A DNA stretch of 64,000 bases from Alviniconcha marisindica (taxonomy: Eukaryota > Mollusca > Gastropoda > Provannidae): contig JABMCL010003092.1 in assembly GCA_018857735.1 (NCBI GenBank), forward strand, positions 605,001 to 669,000, written 5' to 3'. Under the pieces are notes generated by a model. That model ran no database searches. It saw only the letters and a program-made list of their open reading frames with translations, and was not told the DNA's origin. This document shows positions 22,930-36,657 of this stretch, in pieces; the stretch's first letter is position 1, and every line of letters starts with the position of its first letter. A program made the position numbers and the translations under genes.

Positions 22930-25900
22930 CCCCGCAGGCCCGGGAAGAAAAAATAACAAAAATAAACAGTAAAAAAGATGGGGTCAAATCCCGATCAAGC
23001 TAGGATCGCGTTGCTAATATATTGGCTCTTAGCTCGAAGGCCCTTGGAAATATAGATTGCAAATGGAAAGGATAGTCTTGTATCTGTAACAGGATTGCCA
23101 CCTTAAAAGCGAAGGGCGGTTATAAAACTTAGAAGGCAAATAAGTTTCCTTAGCGTTTTATTTTTTGGGCATACTAACAAAAAATGAATTTCTGATTCGT
23201 TGGTGTCGCAAAATGGACAGGTAAAAATGTCTGGGTTTTTTGTGAATATCGCAGACGATGTGTTTTTAAAGGGGATACGCCTAGTCTGAATCTGCCCAAA
23301 TGCTTTCTTAAAACAGCTTTTTTAACAGTAAACAAATAATCTGCAAAGAATGATTTTTTTTAAATGTGGAATAGAAGGAAAGACGATCCTTTGAAGCCAG
23401 GCACTGTACCAGTCTTAAAGCAGAGTCAATTAATCGCTGTCTAAACTCGCACAAAAATCTTTTCGTGTTAAGACTCCCGGGTTTTCCCCAAACGAACCGA
23501 AGCCGTATCGATACAATGTAAAACAAACATAAGAAACCCAATTATTCTTGTTCTACAATGTAAGCATAAAGCATTTTGTATGATTTGGAAGGGAGGCGGT
23601 TGTCTGGCATTCTTACAAGGTTCAGCCAATATTTAATACACTTTGTATGTTTAAAATAAAGAGGAATCTACCGGTTTCCCCATAAACTAGTGCGCTTGGT
23701 GTTCTTGTGCTAACATTTAAAAATGTTTGATACAAACAGATGACTCTTTCAATTATACTATAGTCAGCCATAATTCCCCAAAACCCCAGACCCATAGGTT
23801 AGATTGGTTGGATTTGGCAATCAAATAGTTTAAAGAACATTTGGGACATTGCTCTCCCAGCCTCCACAGTAGTCTAAGAATACCCAGTGCACCTTTCCTG
23901 GCTCTGTCGGGCATATCTTTAACGCATACGAAAATGTTAAGCCAGTGAAAAAAATTTTACCTAAGTATTTTTAGTGGTTAACAATTTTCAGTTTCATACC
24001 GTCATAAAACCATTTCTCTCTAGCAGCTATGTATCCGCCTTTCTAAAAATAACTACTTGGGATTTTTCAAAGTTAACACAAGGTGTAATCTTTTTGCCGT
24101 GTCCCTTAAAACATTGAGCTGTTGTTGGAGGCCAACAATGGTGTTAGACAGGAGAACACATCATCTGCAAAAAGCATAATCAAAATTTGTAGGGTATCTG
24201 GTGATAGTGTGATACCGTGTTTGCCTTTTAGAACAATTTCGTTGGAAGTTCGTTAAAAGAAAGGGAGAAAATATTGGGCTAAGCTTCCCCTTGTTTGAGG
24301 CCTCAATACACAGAATGCTTCAGTGAGATCACCACCCACTCGAACTCTGGCCTTTAAAAACTTCATACATACTTTTGACTGCCTTATACATTTTGCCTCT
24401 GATACCATTTTTCTTGAGAATTTAAACCCTAGAGTATTCCTATCAATTAAGTCAAACGCTTTCTTAAAATCAATAAAAAAAACGTATAATTTCCCATGGT
24501 TAAGGAGTTGTTTCTGTACCCAAAACTAAGAGCGTGAATACATGGCGATTTACTATAGCCTTGTCTGAAGCCAGCTTGTGCTTCATTTAGCATTTTTTGT
24601 CTTCAATCCTTGAGTGAGACGTTTATTTTAAAAAATTAGCTATATAATTTACCACCCACATTTAGCAATGATATTCCTTATAGTTATTGGGAGAATTAAC
24701 GTCACCTTTTTTGTATATTGGAAGGTAACCGATTCAGACCATTCGGAAGGAAACGTACCTGTATTAAATAATTTTTTGAAGTATTCGGTCAAAAAATGTA
24801 AAAAACAAGGGGGTGAATATCTGAAAAATTCGCTACTTAGCCATCTGGGCCAGCAGCCTTATTGTCCTTTAACCTTTAATTGCAGCCTGTACCTCTGAGA
24901 CAGAAATGACGCCGTCCAGTGTGTCGACAGATTCCACAGGTCCAAAAGTTCTTGCTAAAGCATTATTCTCAACTTCGTTATCACTTACAAGAGAGATTCA
25001 CAGTCTAAAACTTTATTAAAGTGATCAAACCATTCTTGAGATGTAACTGAACTGATGTGCTGTTCTTTCTTCATTATGGATTTGATCGTACTCCAGAACT
25101 TTCTAGCATCCTTCGCGTTTTCTTTCCCGTGTTTTAATGATGTTTTCTTTATGGACAGCCCTTTTTTCTTTCAAAAGTTGTTTGTATTCTCTTCTTCCTT
25201 CAGTGTAATTAATTCTGAATTCATTGCTATTGGAATCACTTTTCACTGTGTAATGGAGTGGAGTGGTAGAAGGACAGGACACAGGCAGCGGAGTCAGTCA
25301 AAATGGAGACCACAGCAGGCGGCGACGGCAAACAGGCTTTATTCTACAGCAGCAGACAACTTTCTCCACCCCAAAATCCTCCGCGCGCGCATAGATAAGA
25401 GAAATGCGCGGGGGGCCCCAAAAAAACACGCTATCGCTACAATGAAATCAGCCCCCTGGACCACAAAATGGCTGACTATTGTGTTTTCTTGGCCCCACTC
25501 AGTTTCCTCAACAAAACTAAACTAATTAAAAAAGAAATACATCAAATAAAAGCTACAGTTAAAACCTTTTTTAAAACCCTATAAACAAAATGTACACACA
25601 TGACTTTTTTTAATTTGCAACAAGAGGGGAAGCGTGGCTTGCACCTGTCTATAAGCAGATTCTACAACTAAATACAATAACACAATGTACAAAACATAAC
25701 TGTCGCCCCAAAACTTATATCAGAATAAAGAGCACGCTCCCCGGGTTAAAATGGTACATAACAATTACAATACAACCTCTGTAAAGAAGAAGACACACTC
25801 AAAGACTGCACTAAAACAATCGGTGCGAATTTGCCTGGGCGCGTTATTTAGTCGAGCACCCGATGTGATATCAAGTAGTCTATAAAAAACTTAGCTTCTA

Positions 25901-28010
25901 CAGTACACAAACTCAAAAAGTTAAATTTTAACCCAAAAAAAACACAAACATGAAGTCAGCTAAGAAAAATACTATACGACAAAGCACTGATCGACACAGA
26001 ATTACTTTTATCGAGCCAAAAAAACGATTCACTACTATTCACTAGTACTACACAGAAAATGAACGCCCATGCAGACGACGGCTATAAAAAGAATGGACCT
26101 AGAGAGGCATCGGCTACTGATTAAGCTCGACCCTGCGTCTAAATAAGATCTAAATAAACATTCTAAGATGCCAAATTACATTACACATGGCTTGCTGCAT
26201 AAAAAGGACTAGGTGAACAAGGAGTAGGTAAACAAACAAGCGGTCAAAATATTAAGGGAGTAAACAGATTTGAAAATGGCGCGCACCGGCGGCTATTGCC
26301 GGTCGGCTGTGAGAAGGCCATGTGGCGTTACGCAACACGCAGCGCTTCAAAACAAAAGCGTCGTCTGCTCCGGTTCCCGGGTTACTAACAGTACAGTAAT
26401 GAAATTGCATGGATCTGATAACCGGGACGGGATTATTGTAAAAACGTACAAAGAGCACCTGCTCACAACTGCATTAAATTTTCTTAACGCTTTACGGACG
26501 ACACGACGTTTTTCGGTGCATTCAAGGTCGAACCAAGGTCAGTTTTCCACTAATATTACCGCTTGTAACTGTCCTTTTCATACAGTCTCCTGCGAGTTTG
26601 ACAGCACTGTTAAACATTTTGACAGACAGCTTCAACGTCATCATTAATAAGTTCAGTGGCCTGTGTAAAAAGCGCAGATACTTCTTTCGTAAAAAACATG
26701 TCGTAATAATCTTGTGCCTTGTTCGCGTCCCATATGTACTTTTGTATTTTTACTTTTCTCTGTCGTTCGACAGAAACATCATTCTTACCTACAAGTTCAA
26801 GTTCTAGCTCTACAGGCATATGTTTTGATTCAATATTAGGAATCACCGCTAGACGGGTTCCCAAGTGAACAAGGCATCTTGAAAGCAAAAAATAATCAAT
26901 TACACTCGAACCGTTACGTGCTATATAGGTGTAGTTACACTCCTTGTCTCCTGGCAAACATCATTCAAAATCACTAAGTTAAATTGTTCGCATATACACA
27001 GAAGGTATCGGCCAAAGTCATTTGTATGCACATCTTTAGACTGTCTGCAATATTGATTCTGTGCATCCTCATTATCATTTCCCATATCTAAAACACTGTC
27101 TGGTAGTACACATTCGTTTGCATTAGCAGTTCCCGTTCTTGCATTTAAGTCACCAAACACCAGGAAAGGGAGTTCACCGTGTTGTTCAATAATGTCAAAA
27201 ATACAGTTTTCAACCAGTGACATTCCATTCTCAATTTCACAATCTTTATAATATATACTATTTGACGGGGGTGAATAAACTCCTAGCAAAATACAGTCTT
27301 TGTCTAGCCCAGATAATTGTTTTGAAAGCTGGAGTACAACACAATAATCATACTCTACATGAATTTGCTTGACGAATCTAGCAAACTATTTCCTAACCAG
27401 TAAGGCAACACCACCCGAGAACGCCCTGTTGGAGCGTCGGTGAGTTTTATACCTGGAGAGGCAAAAACAGTATACAAAGGAAACAGGTGGGAGGGGAAAT
27501 CAACCGAAAAAGTTTCTGTCAGGAGCACGAAATCGTAAGCCGATATAAGGGACCTAACACTTTGTTGCAAAATGGTGGAAAGACCTTCGACATTATAAGT
27601 CAGGAACGAAAGAGATTTTAGGGGTGCCCGAGCACTGTTGACTGTGACATGGGCAGGGCCGAGTCCCTAGCTGTTAACTCTTGCTGAATCGTCATCGCAT
27701 CGTGATGACCTCTTGGGACCTAAACGTCTAAAGCTGTCTGTAAGGTGTGTTTGCCTACTCAGTCTTGCTGCGTGTCTGAGGGACCCGCTTCTGGGTTTCA
27801 TCCTCAAACGAAACACTGCTCGCTTCTAGATCATCTACTCCCGTTCGGTTTGTTTCGTCTTTTTTCTTTAATGTTTGGACTGGGGACTCGACATCGTTCA
27901 TATCGTATGATAAACGGCTACTGTTGATGGGGGTTGGGCTTAAGTCTGAGACTGGATCTGTTGCAGGGGGTCGAATGTTTGGTCGAGGGTCCCGAGTCAG
28001 GTACATGGGC
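22930..28010 (-). mobile_element. LINE, nearly full length but dead, split by a solo LTR
   Basis: Read on the minus strand from 28010 to 22930. An open N-terminal segment (27755-28006) leads to LSFLTYNVEGLSTILQQ and FVLLTETFSVDFPSH (endonuclease start, 27600-27480), FLVFGDLNARTG (27170s) and SSVIDYFLLSRCL (26900s). The linker WFDLEC near 26530 is cut at 26468 by an inserted element and resumes at 25248 with INYTEGRREYKQLLKEK. Reverse transcriptase boxes follow: GLKQGEA...PNIFSLSFNE (24300-24240) and LFADD (24165-24150). Near the end comes FTCPFCDTNESEIHFLLVC (23230-23175), a CCHC-like zinc knuckle typical of such LINEs. Many stops and shifts. Confidence 0.85.
25249..26467 (-). mobile_element. 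Solo-LTR-like insertion, 1,219 bp
   Basis: Begins TGTAATGGAG and ends GCTCACA, so it has the TG...CA (TGT...ACA) ends of an LTR. It is flanked by the same four bases, ACTG, at 25245-25248 and 26468-26471. Taking the element and one ACTG away leaves the host LINE reading frame unbroken, as judged against the related LINE at 8879-9332. On the minus strand AATAAA at about 25344-25339 lies roughly 95 bases before the end, as expected of an LTR 3' portion, so the likely orientation is minus. No internal retroelement genes. Confidence 0.78.
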
Positions 28011-28039
28011 GGACTCTCGCAGTGGTTACTCTCACTGTG

Positions 28040-28700
28040 GCTAGAGTATGACTGGTTACGGGCAGACTGGGAATGGTCGGGGCTGGAGTCTGGGTGATCA
28101 GGGCTGGAGTCAGTCCGGGCCGAGCCAGCCCGACGCTCACCAACCAGCGTGAGGTTGGCAGGAGGCTGGATCGGGCTGGTCAGTGTCGGCTTCCGACCAG
28201 CTCAAAGAGAGCTCGAGATGTCGAGGAGAGGACTCTGATCGCTGAAGAGCAGTCTCGGGCTGACGAGGGTCGGTCTCGGGCTGACGAGGGGCGGCCTCGG
28301 GCTGACGAGGGCGGCTCGGGCTGTGGAGGATCGGTCTCGAGGTGTCGACAGGCAGTCTCGGGTTGACAAAGGGCGGTCGCGGGCACACGAGGGCCGGTCT
28401 CTGGGTGTCGACAGGCAGTCTCGGGCTGTCGAGGGACGGTCTCAGGCTGATGAGGGGCGGTCTCAGGCTGATGAGGGTCGGTCTCGGGCTGATGAGGGTC
28501 GGTCTCGGGCTGACGAGGGTCAGTCTCAGGCTGGCAAAGGGCCGTGTCGGGCTGACAACGGGCTGATGAGGGGCGGTGTCGGCTTCACGAGAGGGGGTCT
28601 GTGGTTGACGAGAGACAGTCTCAAGCTGAGGGTAGACAGTCTCGGACTGCCGGGGAGCGCTCCCTGTCAGCGAGACAGCCTCTAGCTGACGAGAGACGAA
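28040..28700. repeat. 21-bp minisatellite
   Basis: About 25 degenerate copies of CTGACGAGGGTCGGTCTCGG-type units; open frames here are repeat artefacts. Confidence 0.92.
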
Positions 28701-28748
28701 CTCGGGTTGACGAGAGTTGGACCCTAGCTGACGGGAGGTGGGCTGACG

Positions 28749-28850
<102 letters not shown>

Positions 28851-29040
28851 GCTAGTCGTCTAGAATGTATGTCGTGTGCAAGAGAGCGTGACGCATAAAA
28901 AGATGACGTATTTTGTAATCAAACTGCGTTTCGTAGGAATCAGTCAAGCCGACCGGGCAGGCCTTGAAAAAGCCCCAAGATGGGCAAAAATCTGGAGTAA
29001 AAGTTTTCAAAACCAAGACATGCTTGGACTTTGATACACT

Positions 29041-29047
29041 CTCTTCT

Positions 29048-29125
<78 letters not shown>
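29041..29125. repeat. (CT)n microsatellite
   Basis: About 40 units. Confidence 0.96.
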
Positions 29126-29127
<2 letters not shown>

Positions 29128-29129
29128 TT

Positions 29130-29241
29130 TTCCTTGTTGATATTGTCGTTTTTCTTAAGCTTAATTTTATCCCTCCCCTTCCCTTGCTCTCTCTGTAAAT
29201 TACCCAGTTTTGTTTTTTGTTGTTGTGTGTTGTTGTTGTTG

Positions 29242-29323
<82 letters not shown>

Positions 29324-29604
29324 AACTGTGTTTTAGACTTTTTTGCTCCAGTTGTTTTTCACTGCTATTTTTTTTCATTTCCGTTGCAATCGCTGTCTGG
29401 TTTTATATGTGTTGTTGTTGTTATTATTATTATTATTTTATTAATTGTTCTTTTATTTTTACTGATGCTGTATTTGTCTATAGCCTTCTGTAATAATATT
29501 TAACTGTGAATGTCTTGGTTATTAGTAGTACTGTAGCAACGGCAGATATGTGAGTTGGCCTTTGCGCTAATATCTTCACCGTTGAGAAATAAAGTTCAAT
29601 CAAT

Positions 29605-29605
<1 letters not shown>
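29130..29605 (+). mobile_element. Probable LINE 3' tail with (TG)n inside and (CT)n at end
   Basis: T-rich sequence with (TG)n at 29244-29321, (TTA)n, then ACCGTTGAGAAATAAAGTTC followed by CAATCAATC and (CT)n. The AATAAAGTTC plus CT-tract ending recurs at 37819 and, in variant form, at 42226 after recognisable LINE coding sequence. Coding part not present here. Confidence 0.45.
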
Positions 29606-29695
<90 letters not shown>

Positions 29696-29712
29696 GATAT
29701 ATATATATATAT
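29606..29712. repeat. (CT)n then (AT)n microsatellite
   Basis: About 43 CT units and 8 AT units. Confidence 0.96.
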
Positions 29713-30245
29713 CTGAGTCCACATGACTGACCTGTCCAGTGAGTGAGTGTATAGCGCTCTAAACGTCTTTCTCATGGGTCATTATTCTAGCCTGCGATAG
29801 AAGTGTGGTCTTCGTGCGGAGGAGTTCATTCCTGACATGTTCCCAAATAAGCCAGTTTACAGTGTCTGCAGCGTACAGCTAAGAAGCTGTTAACAGTGGA
29901 AAGGCAAAAGTAGGCTGACACAGTTCCAGTACCCTGTGTCCTTGACCGAGTACCTCAGTCCGGTTTTCACGTACCAAGTGCAGACAAAGTGGGCGTACCT
30001 GGGTTGAGGCCAGTCAAAGAGGGCACCAGCCTCAGCGACATGGGGAGGTGACTGCAGTCCGTCATCTTCACCATGAACTGGCCGCTGTCGTCTGCCTTTT
30101 CTTTCGCATCGCCCGAAGATCTCTCACACCACTGATTGTTCATGTGGAACGGGAGTCCAGGATCCCCAACACAATCTACAGAACTGCCATACCCATGCAC
30201 CTCAAAGAATATCTCTGCGGCCATGTGGGTCTGACTTGAAGGGAA
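29713..30245. other. Unique sequence, no firm gene
   Basis: A 97-codon open frame on the minus strand (30260-29967) has protein-like composition but no recognisable domain and no clear splice boundary. Confidence 0.35.
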
Positions 30246-30249
30246 AGCC

Positions 30250-31150
30250 ACGGGAGCCATATCCAGCCATAGGAGTCAACAGGGACATCCACATCCAGCC
30301 ACAGGAGTCAACAGGGACATCCACATCCAGCCATAGGAGTCAACAGGGACATCCATATCCAGCCACAGGAGTCAACAGGGACATCCATATCCAGCCATAG
30401 GAGTCAACAGGGACATCCACATCCAGCCATAGGAGTCAACAGGGACATCCATATCCAGCCATAGGAGTCAACAGGGACATCCACATCCAGCCATAGGAGT
30501 CAACAGGGACATCCACATCCAGCCATAGGAGTCAACAGGGACATCCATATCCAGCCATAGGAGTCAACAGGGACATCCACATCCAGCCATAGGAGTCAAC
30601 AGGGACATCCATATCCAGCCACAGGAGTCAACAGGGACATCCACATCCAGCCACAGGAGTCAACAGGGACATCCATATCCAGCCATAGGAGTCAACAGGG
30701 ACATCCACATCCAGCCATAGGAGTCAACAGGGACATCCATATCCAGCCATAGGAGTCAACAGGGACATCCACATCCAGCCATAGGAGTCAACAGGGACAT
30801 CCACATCCAGCCATAGGAGTCAACAGGGACATCCACATCCAGCCATAGGAGTCAACAGGGACATCCATATCCAGCCATAGGAGTCAACAGGGACATCCAC
30901 ATCCAGCCACAGGAGTCAACAGGGACATCCATATCCAGCCATAGGAGTCAACAGGGACATCCACATCCAGCCATAGGAGTCAACAGGGACAGCCACATCC
31001 AGCCACAGGAGTCAACAGGGACATCCACATCCAGCCATAGGAGTCAACAGGGACATCCACATCCAGCCACAGGAGTCAACAGGGACATCCACATCCAGCC
31101 ATAGGAGTCAACAGGGACATCCACATCCAGTCATAGGAGCCAACAGGGAA
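30250..31150 (+). repeat. 32-bp minisatellite
   Basis: About 28 near-identical copies of CCACATCCAGCCATAGGAGT plus CAACAGGGACAT. Copies differ mainly at CACATCC/CATATCC and CCATAGG/CCACAGG. Confidence 0.97.
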
Positions 31151-31540
31151 ATGCATATCCGCATCCATTTCCAAGTCATGATCAAAGAACATATGAACGC
31201 AGAGGGAAAAGAAGAAGAATGGCGTTAAGCAGAAAAAGAATCAGTTGCGAGTGACGAAAGATTACAAGCATTGTTGAAGAATGAACAAGGTCTGGAAAGT
31301 AAGTAGATTAAAAAAAATTAATTAAATTTAAGACACGACAAAAGGAATTCGTCCCATCAAGTGGAAACGGCCTTTTATCGGGCATTTTGCCCAAAACACT
31401 TGCCAAAGCCGAGGACTGCTTTTGTTCTAAGTGAAATGGTCACTCTTTTGTAGACTTGTAATGATTATTATTGAGATGGCACGGCAGTGTGCGGTTAGTA
31501 CCCAGTCGCTAAGGGACCAGTCTGGCTAGGTACTGGTCAG
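31151..31540. other. Spacer between arrays, nothing recognised
   Basis: AT-rich unique sequence; no coding segment or repeat identified. Confidence 0.5.
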
Positions 31541-31544
31541 CTTG

Positions 31545-32105
31545 GCTATAGTCGGGTCTATTGGCTAGGTACCGCCAGTCAGTTGGCCAGTTACAGCCAG
31601 TCACCGACTGAGGGTCAGTTGGCGAGGTACCGCCAGTCAGTTGGTTAGGTATAGCCAGTCACCGACTGAGGGTCAGTTGTCGAGGTACAGCTAGTCATCG
31701 ACTGAGGGTCAGTTGGTGAGGTACCGCCAGTCAGTTGGTTATAGGTATAGCCAGTCATCGACTGAGGGTCAGTTGGCGAGGTACCGCCAGTCAGTTGGTT
31801 AGGTATAGCCAGTCACCGACTGAGGGTCAGTTGGCGAGGTACAGCCAGTCACCGACTGAGGGTCAGTTGGCGAGGTACAGCCAGTCACCGACTGAGGGTC
31901 AGTTGGCGAGGTACCGCCAGTCATCGACTGAGGGTCAGTTGGCGAGGTACCGCCAGTCACCGACTGAGGGTCAGTTGGCGAGGTACCGCCAGTCACCGAC
32001 TGAGGGTCAGTTGGCGAGGTACCGCCAGTCACCGACTGAGGGTCAGTTGGCGAGGTACCGCCAGTCACCGACTGAGGGTCAGTTGGCGAGGTACCGCCAG
32101 TCGAT
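31545..32105 (+). repeat. 36-bp minisatellite
   Basis: About 14 copies with GAGGTACCGCCAGTCACCGA and CTGAGGGTCAGTTGGC. The unit is a multiple of 3, so one frame stays open on each strand. Confidence 0.96.
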
Positions 32106-32647
32106 GAGGAGATAGGAGAAGAGCTGCTCCCTATTGATCGTCCCCCGAGGCTTGTCGGTGCTGCGCCTTCTTGGCGTTACGACAAGCTGTGGTCAATTTA
32201 GGGTTGCATGGAAGCAATTCCCCTTTGTCTCTCTGATGAATTTGTCAGTGGTAGCCGTTTACTTGCACGGGATATACCGAATTTAAAATATCCGACTGCA
32301 AGGTAGATTGCTATTGATCATTGGGGCGCGTGTTGCGCGGTGGGTGTATGATGCTAGCGCGATTAAAATTGCTTCCATTGTCCTTTTCCCCGTGGAGTTC
32401 GTTCACTAACACAGACGAGCCTGTCTCTTGTTCAGATTCCCTGATCACAACCAGCATTTGTCTTTGTGCTTCCGATGTCTGTTTGGAGCAGTCTAGTGCA
32501 GTTTAAGTGCCGGTGTGATGTAGTACCCGTGTCTACCTGCCTCGCCCTACTTCTAAACACTCCTTTTTCCCACACCCAGTTCGTCCTAAAGTGAGCCTCT
32601 CTGTGCGGTTAGCGGAACGTTAGAGTCCAGGAACTAATACCCCCCCC

Positions 32648-32678
<31 letters not shown>

Positions 32679-33690
32679 AAACACATCCTTTGGTCACGAG
32701 AAAGAGAGAGAGAGAGCTGCCAAATTTGCTTAATAATAATAACAATGAAATAGTTGTAAAGCGCGAACCTCTAAGATAAAAAACAAAACAAAACAAAACT
32801 GAGGATGTACATCCGGTGGAGATTATGTACCATGTATTTACTTGCTTGGTAGGTGAGAGTTACGATAGGCGACTCCGCTCTTTGCTGTTGTGTTTGTGTG
32901 ACGGCTTTCGAGCGCTATAATTATAAACTCCCTCGTGTTGATAAAAAAAAATAGAGCTCGGCTCGCTGTACGGAACACTCCAAGTTGTCGGCGAAAAGGT
33001 ACATGCGGGCACCGAGATCCCAGGCGGTGGCTTCTGTACCCAACGCTACACTGTCACCGCCAGAGTGACTCCTGCATCAAGATGGGCAGTGGTTTGAGCC
33101 ATTTTAAAATGTCCATTAACTGTGAGGCGAAAGTCACAAGACCGCAGTGTCCGTAAACCACAACCTTTGAAGAAGAAAGGATCGGGAGTCGAAGCGGAGT
33201 CGAACCTAGCTTCTTCTGCTTAAACCGGCTTGATGCTTTAAAACCGCTTGGCCAAATCGGCTCACAGAGAGAGAGAGAGGGGGGGGGGGGGGCACATGCT
33301 AGTTTATTGATGTGAAGTAGGTCCCAAGAGAAATTTGAGAGCGGTCCAAGTCCACACAGCCACGGCGTTTTATAATTCCTGCTGCTGCTGCTGCTGGCTG
33401 ACTAAGTCCTATAATCAGTAGCAGCATGAAGGAACCACTGGGAGCTGCTGATAGTGAAGTTTTGTCACGAGAATATCTGAAGTGTTTCAGAGCAAATCTG
33501 TCGCATGCGTGTCGATCTTGGTTCTGTCAGCTTTAGGCATCCAGCATCACAAGCTGTCTACTACAATCTATGCGGTCATCAGGTGGGTCCACACTGTATC
33601 AGCTGTGTAAACGTAAACACCATCAACGTGGACTCGGTTTATTTGGCCATTTTAGACTGCATGCGGCACAGTTGGAGTCAGTCTCTTCTG
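32106..33690. other. Intergenic with dispersed repeat pieces
   Basis: Bases 32805-32945 match 12340-12475. Bases 32730-32775 are a reversed snail-type tail (TAATAATAATAACAATG, TTGTAAAGCGCGAACC). (CA)n at 32648-32672, GCTGCTGCTGCTGCTG near 33380. No gene seen. Confidence 0.5.
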
Positions 33691-35045
33691 TTCCGCTGAC
33701 TATCATAGTTAACGGAACAGCAGAGACTGACTCTACAATGATAATTAACGTAACAGAGGAGATTGACTCCACTATGATAGTTAACGGAACAGCAGAGACT
33801 GACGTACTTCACCACGAGAGTCAACGGAATAGATGAGACTGACGTACTCCACTGTGATAGTTAACGGAACAGAGGAGACTGACTCCACTATGATAGTTAA
33901 CGGAACAGAAGAGACTGACTCCACTATGATAGTTAACGGAACAGAAGAGACTGACTCCACTATGATAGTTAACGGAACAGCAGAGACTGACGTACTTCAC
34001 CACGAGAGTCAACGGAATAGATGAGACTGACGTACTCCACTGTGATAGTTAACGGAACAGAGGAGACTGACTCCTTAACGAAATAGATGAGACTGACGTA
34101 CTCCACTATGATAGTTAACGGAACAGATGAGACTGACTCCTTAACGAAATAGATGAGACTGACGTACTCCACTATGATAGTTAACGGAACAGAAGAGACT
34201 AACTACTATGATAGTTAACGGAACAGAAGAGACTGACTCTACTATGATAGTTAGTCTCTTCTGTTCCGGAACAGATGAGACTGACGTACTCCACTATGAT
34301 AGTTAACGGAACAGATGAGACTGACTCCTTAACGAAATTGATGAGACTGACGTACTCCACTATGATAGTTAACGGAACAGAAGAGACTGACTCCACTATG
34401 ATAGTTAACGGAACAGAAGAGACTGACTCCACTATGATAGTTAACGGAACAGCAGAGACTGACGTACTTCACCACGAGAGTCAATGGAATAGATGAGACT
34501 GACGTACTCCACTGTGATAGTTAACGGAACAGAGGAGACTGACTCCTTAACGAAATAGATGAGATTGACGTACTCCACTATGATAGTTAACGGAACAGAT
34601 GAGACTGACTCCTTAACGAAATAGATGAGACTGACGTACTCCACTATGATAGTTAACGGAACAGAAGAGACTAACTACTATGATAGTTAACGGAACAGAA
34701 GAGACTGACTCTACTATGATAGTTAGTCTCTTCTGTTCCGGAACAGATGAGACTGACGTACTCCACTATGATAGTTAACGGAACAGATGAGACTGACTCC
34801 TTAACGAAATAGATGAGACTGACGTACTCCACTATGATAGTTAACGGAACAGAAGAGACTGACTCCACTATGATAGTTAACGGAACAGAAGAGACTGACT
34901 CCACTATGATAGTTAACGGAACAGAAGACTAACTCCACTATGATAGTTAACGGAACAGAAGAGACTGACTCTACTATGATAGTTAACGGAACAGAAGAGA
35001 CTGACTCCACTATGATAGTTAACGGAACAGAAGAGACTAACTCCA
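33690..35045 (+). repeat. 36-bp minisatellite with 472-bp higher-order period
   Basis: More than 30 units of GATAGTTAACGGAACAGAAG plus AGACTGACTCCACTAT, with TTAACGAAATAGATGAGACTG variants. A 472-bp block repeats; both blocks carry a palindrome centred on TTCTGTTCCGGAACAGATG (34264 and 34736) where the unit is inverted. Confidence 0.96.
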
Positions 35046-36560
35046 ACTGTGTTGCATACAGTCAGAGAAGCCGCTCTAATTGTGAGACGGGTGGAGGAGG
35101 GGGGAGGGGAGGATGAAAGATCCAGCCCTCGCTCCCCCGCCTCCTCCCTTCTGGCTTTCATTTGGGCTACAGGTACAGAGTGAAGAGAGCTAGGAAGTGG
35201 TGGGTTGTGTCTCTAACATGCAGATAAGTCATCGATTTTTTTGTTTTTGTTTTTTGTTTTTGTATTCAAACGATTTTAGCTTTATTTGCGATGGCATAAA
35301 CAATGTGGATGGTTATGAAAGAAACACATCATACAATTCGAGTTATCTGTTACAAAATTGAGCTGCGATATCGGAGACCTAATACGTAACCACCGCAAGC
35401 GCCGACCTCTCGTACTCGATATCAAAGCAGCAGCACGTGCAACACAGGCGAACCGGCTAGGACATTTGTTGCTGATGTGTGCTTCTGGTATCGCTGTCAC
35501 GAACGAAACTTGTTTAAAATTGAACATAAAGAAATCGGGGAGCATTTTGAAATAAAAACCCTCAATTTGAAGTGTTTTCTTTGTCTTTTTCTTTTTTCTT
35601 CAGTTCAATTCAAGATGGTATGATGCGCTCGAAAATGTCCATATATGGGCTCCACCCCGTTTCTCAGACGTTTCCCCAACGTTGCCTTTGAAACAATTCC
35701 AATGTTCGTCTGATTGACGGTGGCCTTATCTTGTCTTTTCTTTCTTTTCTCCCTTTCCTTCTTCCTTCCTGCCCACCCCCCCCCCCCCCCTCCCACCCCC
35801 TCCTCCCATCGAGGGTTGTTAACATTATGATGTGTTCATGATCAAGGGTAATTAACATTCTAACATGTTCGTGGTCAAGGGTTGTAACATCCTCCAATGT
35901 TTATGTCCAAAGGTTGTAACATTCTCACATGTTCATGATCGCAAGTTGTAACATTTTGAAAGGGTTGCGTCAGTAGTTCTGACGTGTTCGCGATCAAGGG
36001 TTTGACGTTCTATGTAGGCCGTGATCAAGGGTTTGACGTTCTATGTAGGCCGTGATCAAGGGTTTGACGTTCTGCTACTGTAGGCCGTGATAAAAAGCTT
36101 GATGTTCTACTGTGTAGGCCGTCATAAAAGGTTTGTCGTTCTATTATGTAGGCCGTGATCAAGACTGGCTGGTCGTGTAGCAGCAATGATCAGTCAGCAC
36201 TGGCTGACTTTGTGTTTTGTGTATAATTAGGCAGAATGAACAGCTGTCGCCGACTGTCCTTGTTCAGACCCGTGCTTTCGCGCTCCAGCCCGACACGGCG
36301 CGTCCTGCTGTTACTTGTGTCAGAGAGAGAGCGGGGTCATAACCAGGTGTTTACACACACACACACACACACCACTTACTACAGCCGTGGTTCGTGACTG
36401 GGTAAATGTCTGCATGTGATATACTTTCGATAAGTAATTGTTTTCCCTCGCCTTTTACTGTAGTACTTTGCATTTAATTATTTGAGTATGTATTACTGCT
36501 GTTAACTGGGGATGTTTGAAAGGAACCGTAACAAGTGATTCTTTCTGAGAGAGGGGGGAG
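35046..36560. other. Intergenic, repeats only
   Basis: 35640-35740 shares CTCAGACGTTT...GTCTGATTGACG with 16840-16910. C(16) near 35778. Degenerate 30-35-bp repeats at 35815-36165 (TGATCAAGGGTTTGACGTTC, TATGTAGGCCG). No gene found. Confidence 0.5.
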
Positions 36561-36591
36561 AAGGGGGGAGAGATAGGGGACGAGAGAGAGA

Positions 36592-36657
<66 letters not shown>

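Noticed and set aside
28073..28685. Arg/Asp/Gly-rich open frames
   Set aside because: Frames of a 21-bp minisatellite.
29967..30260. 97-codon minus-strand frame with protein-like composition
   Set aside because: No domain, no splice sites that make sense, and directly next to a minisatellite; left as unassigned.
30250..31150. CRISPR-like regular repeats
   Set aside because: Contiguous tandem units without unique spacers, in an animal genome.
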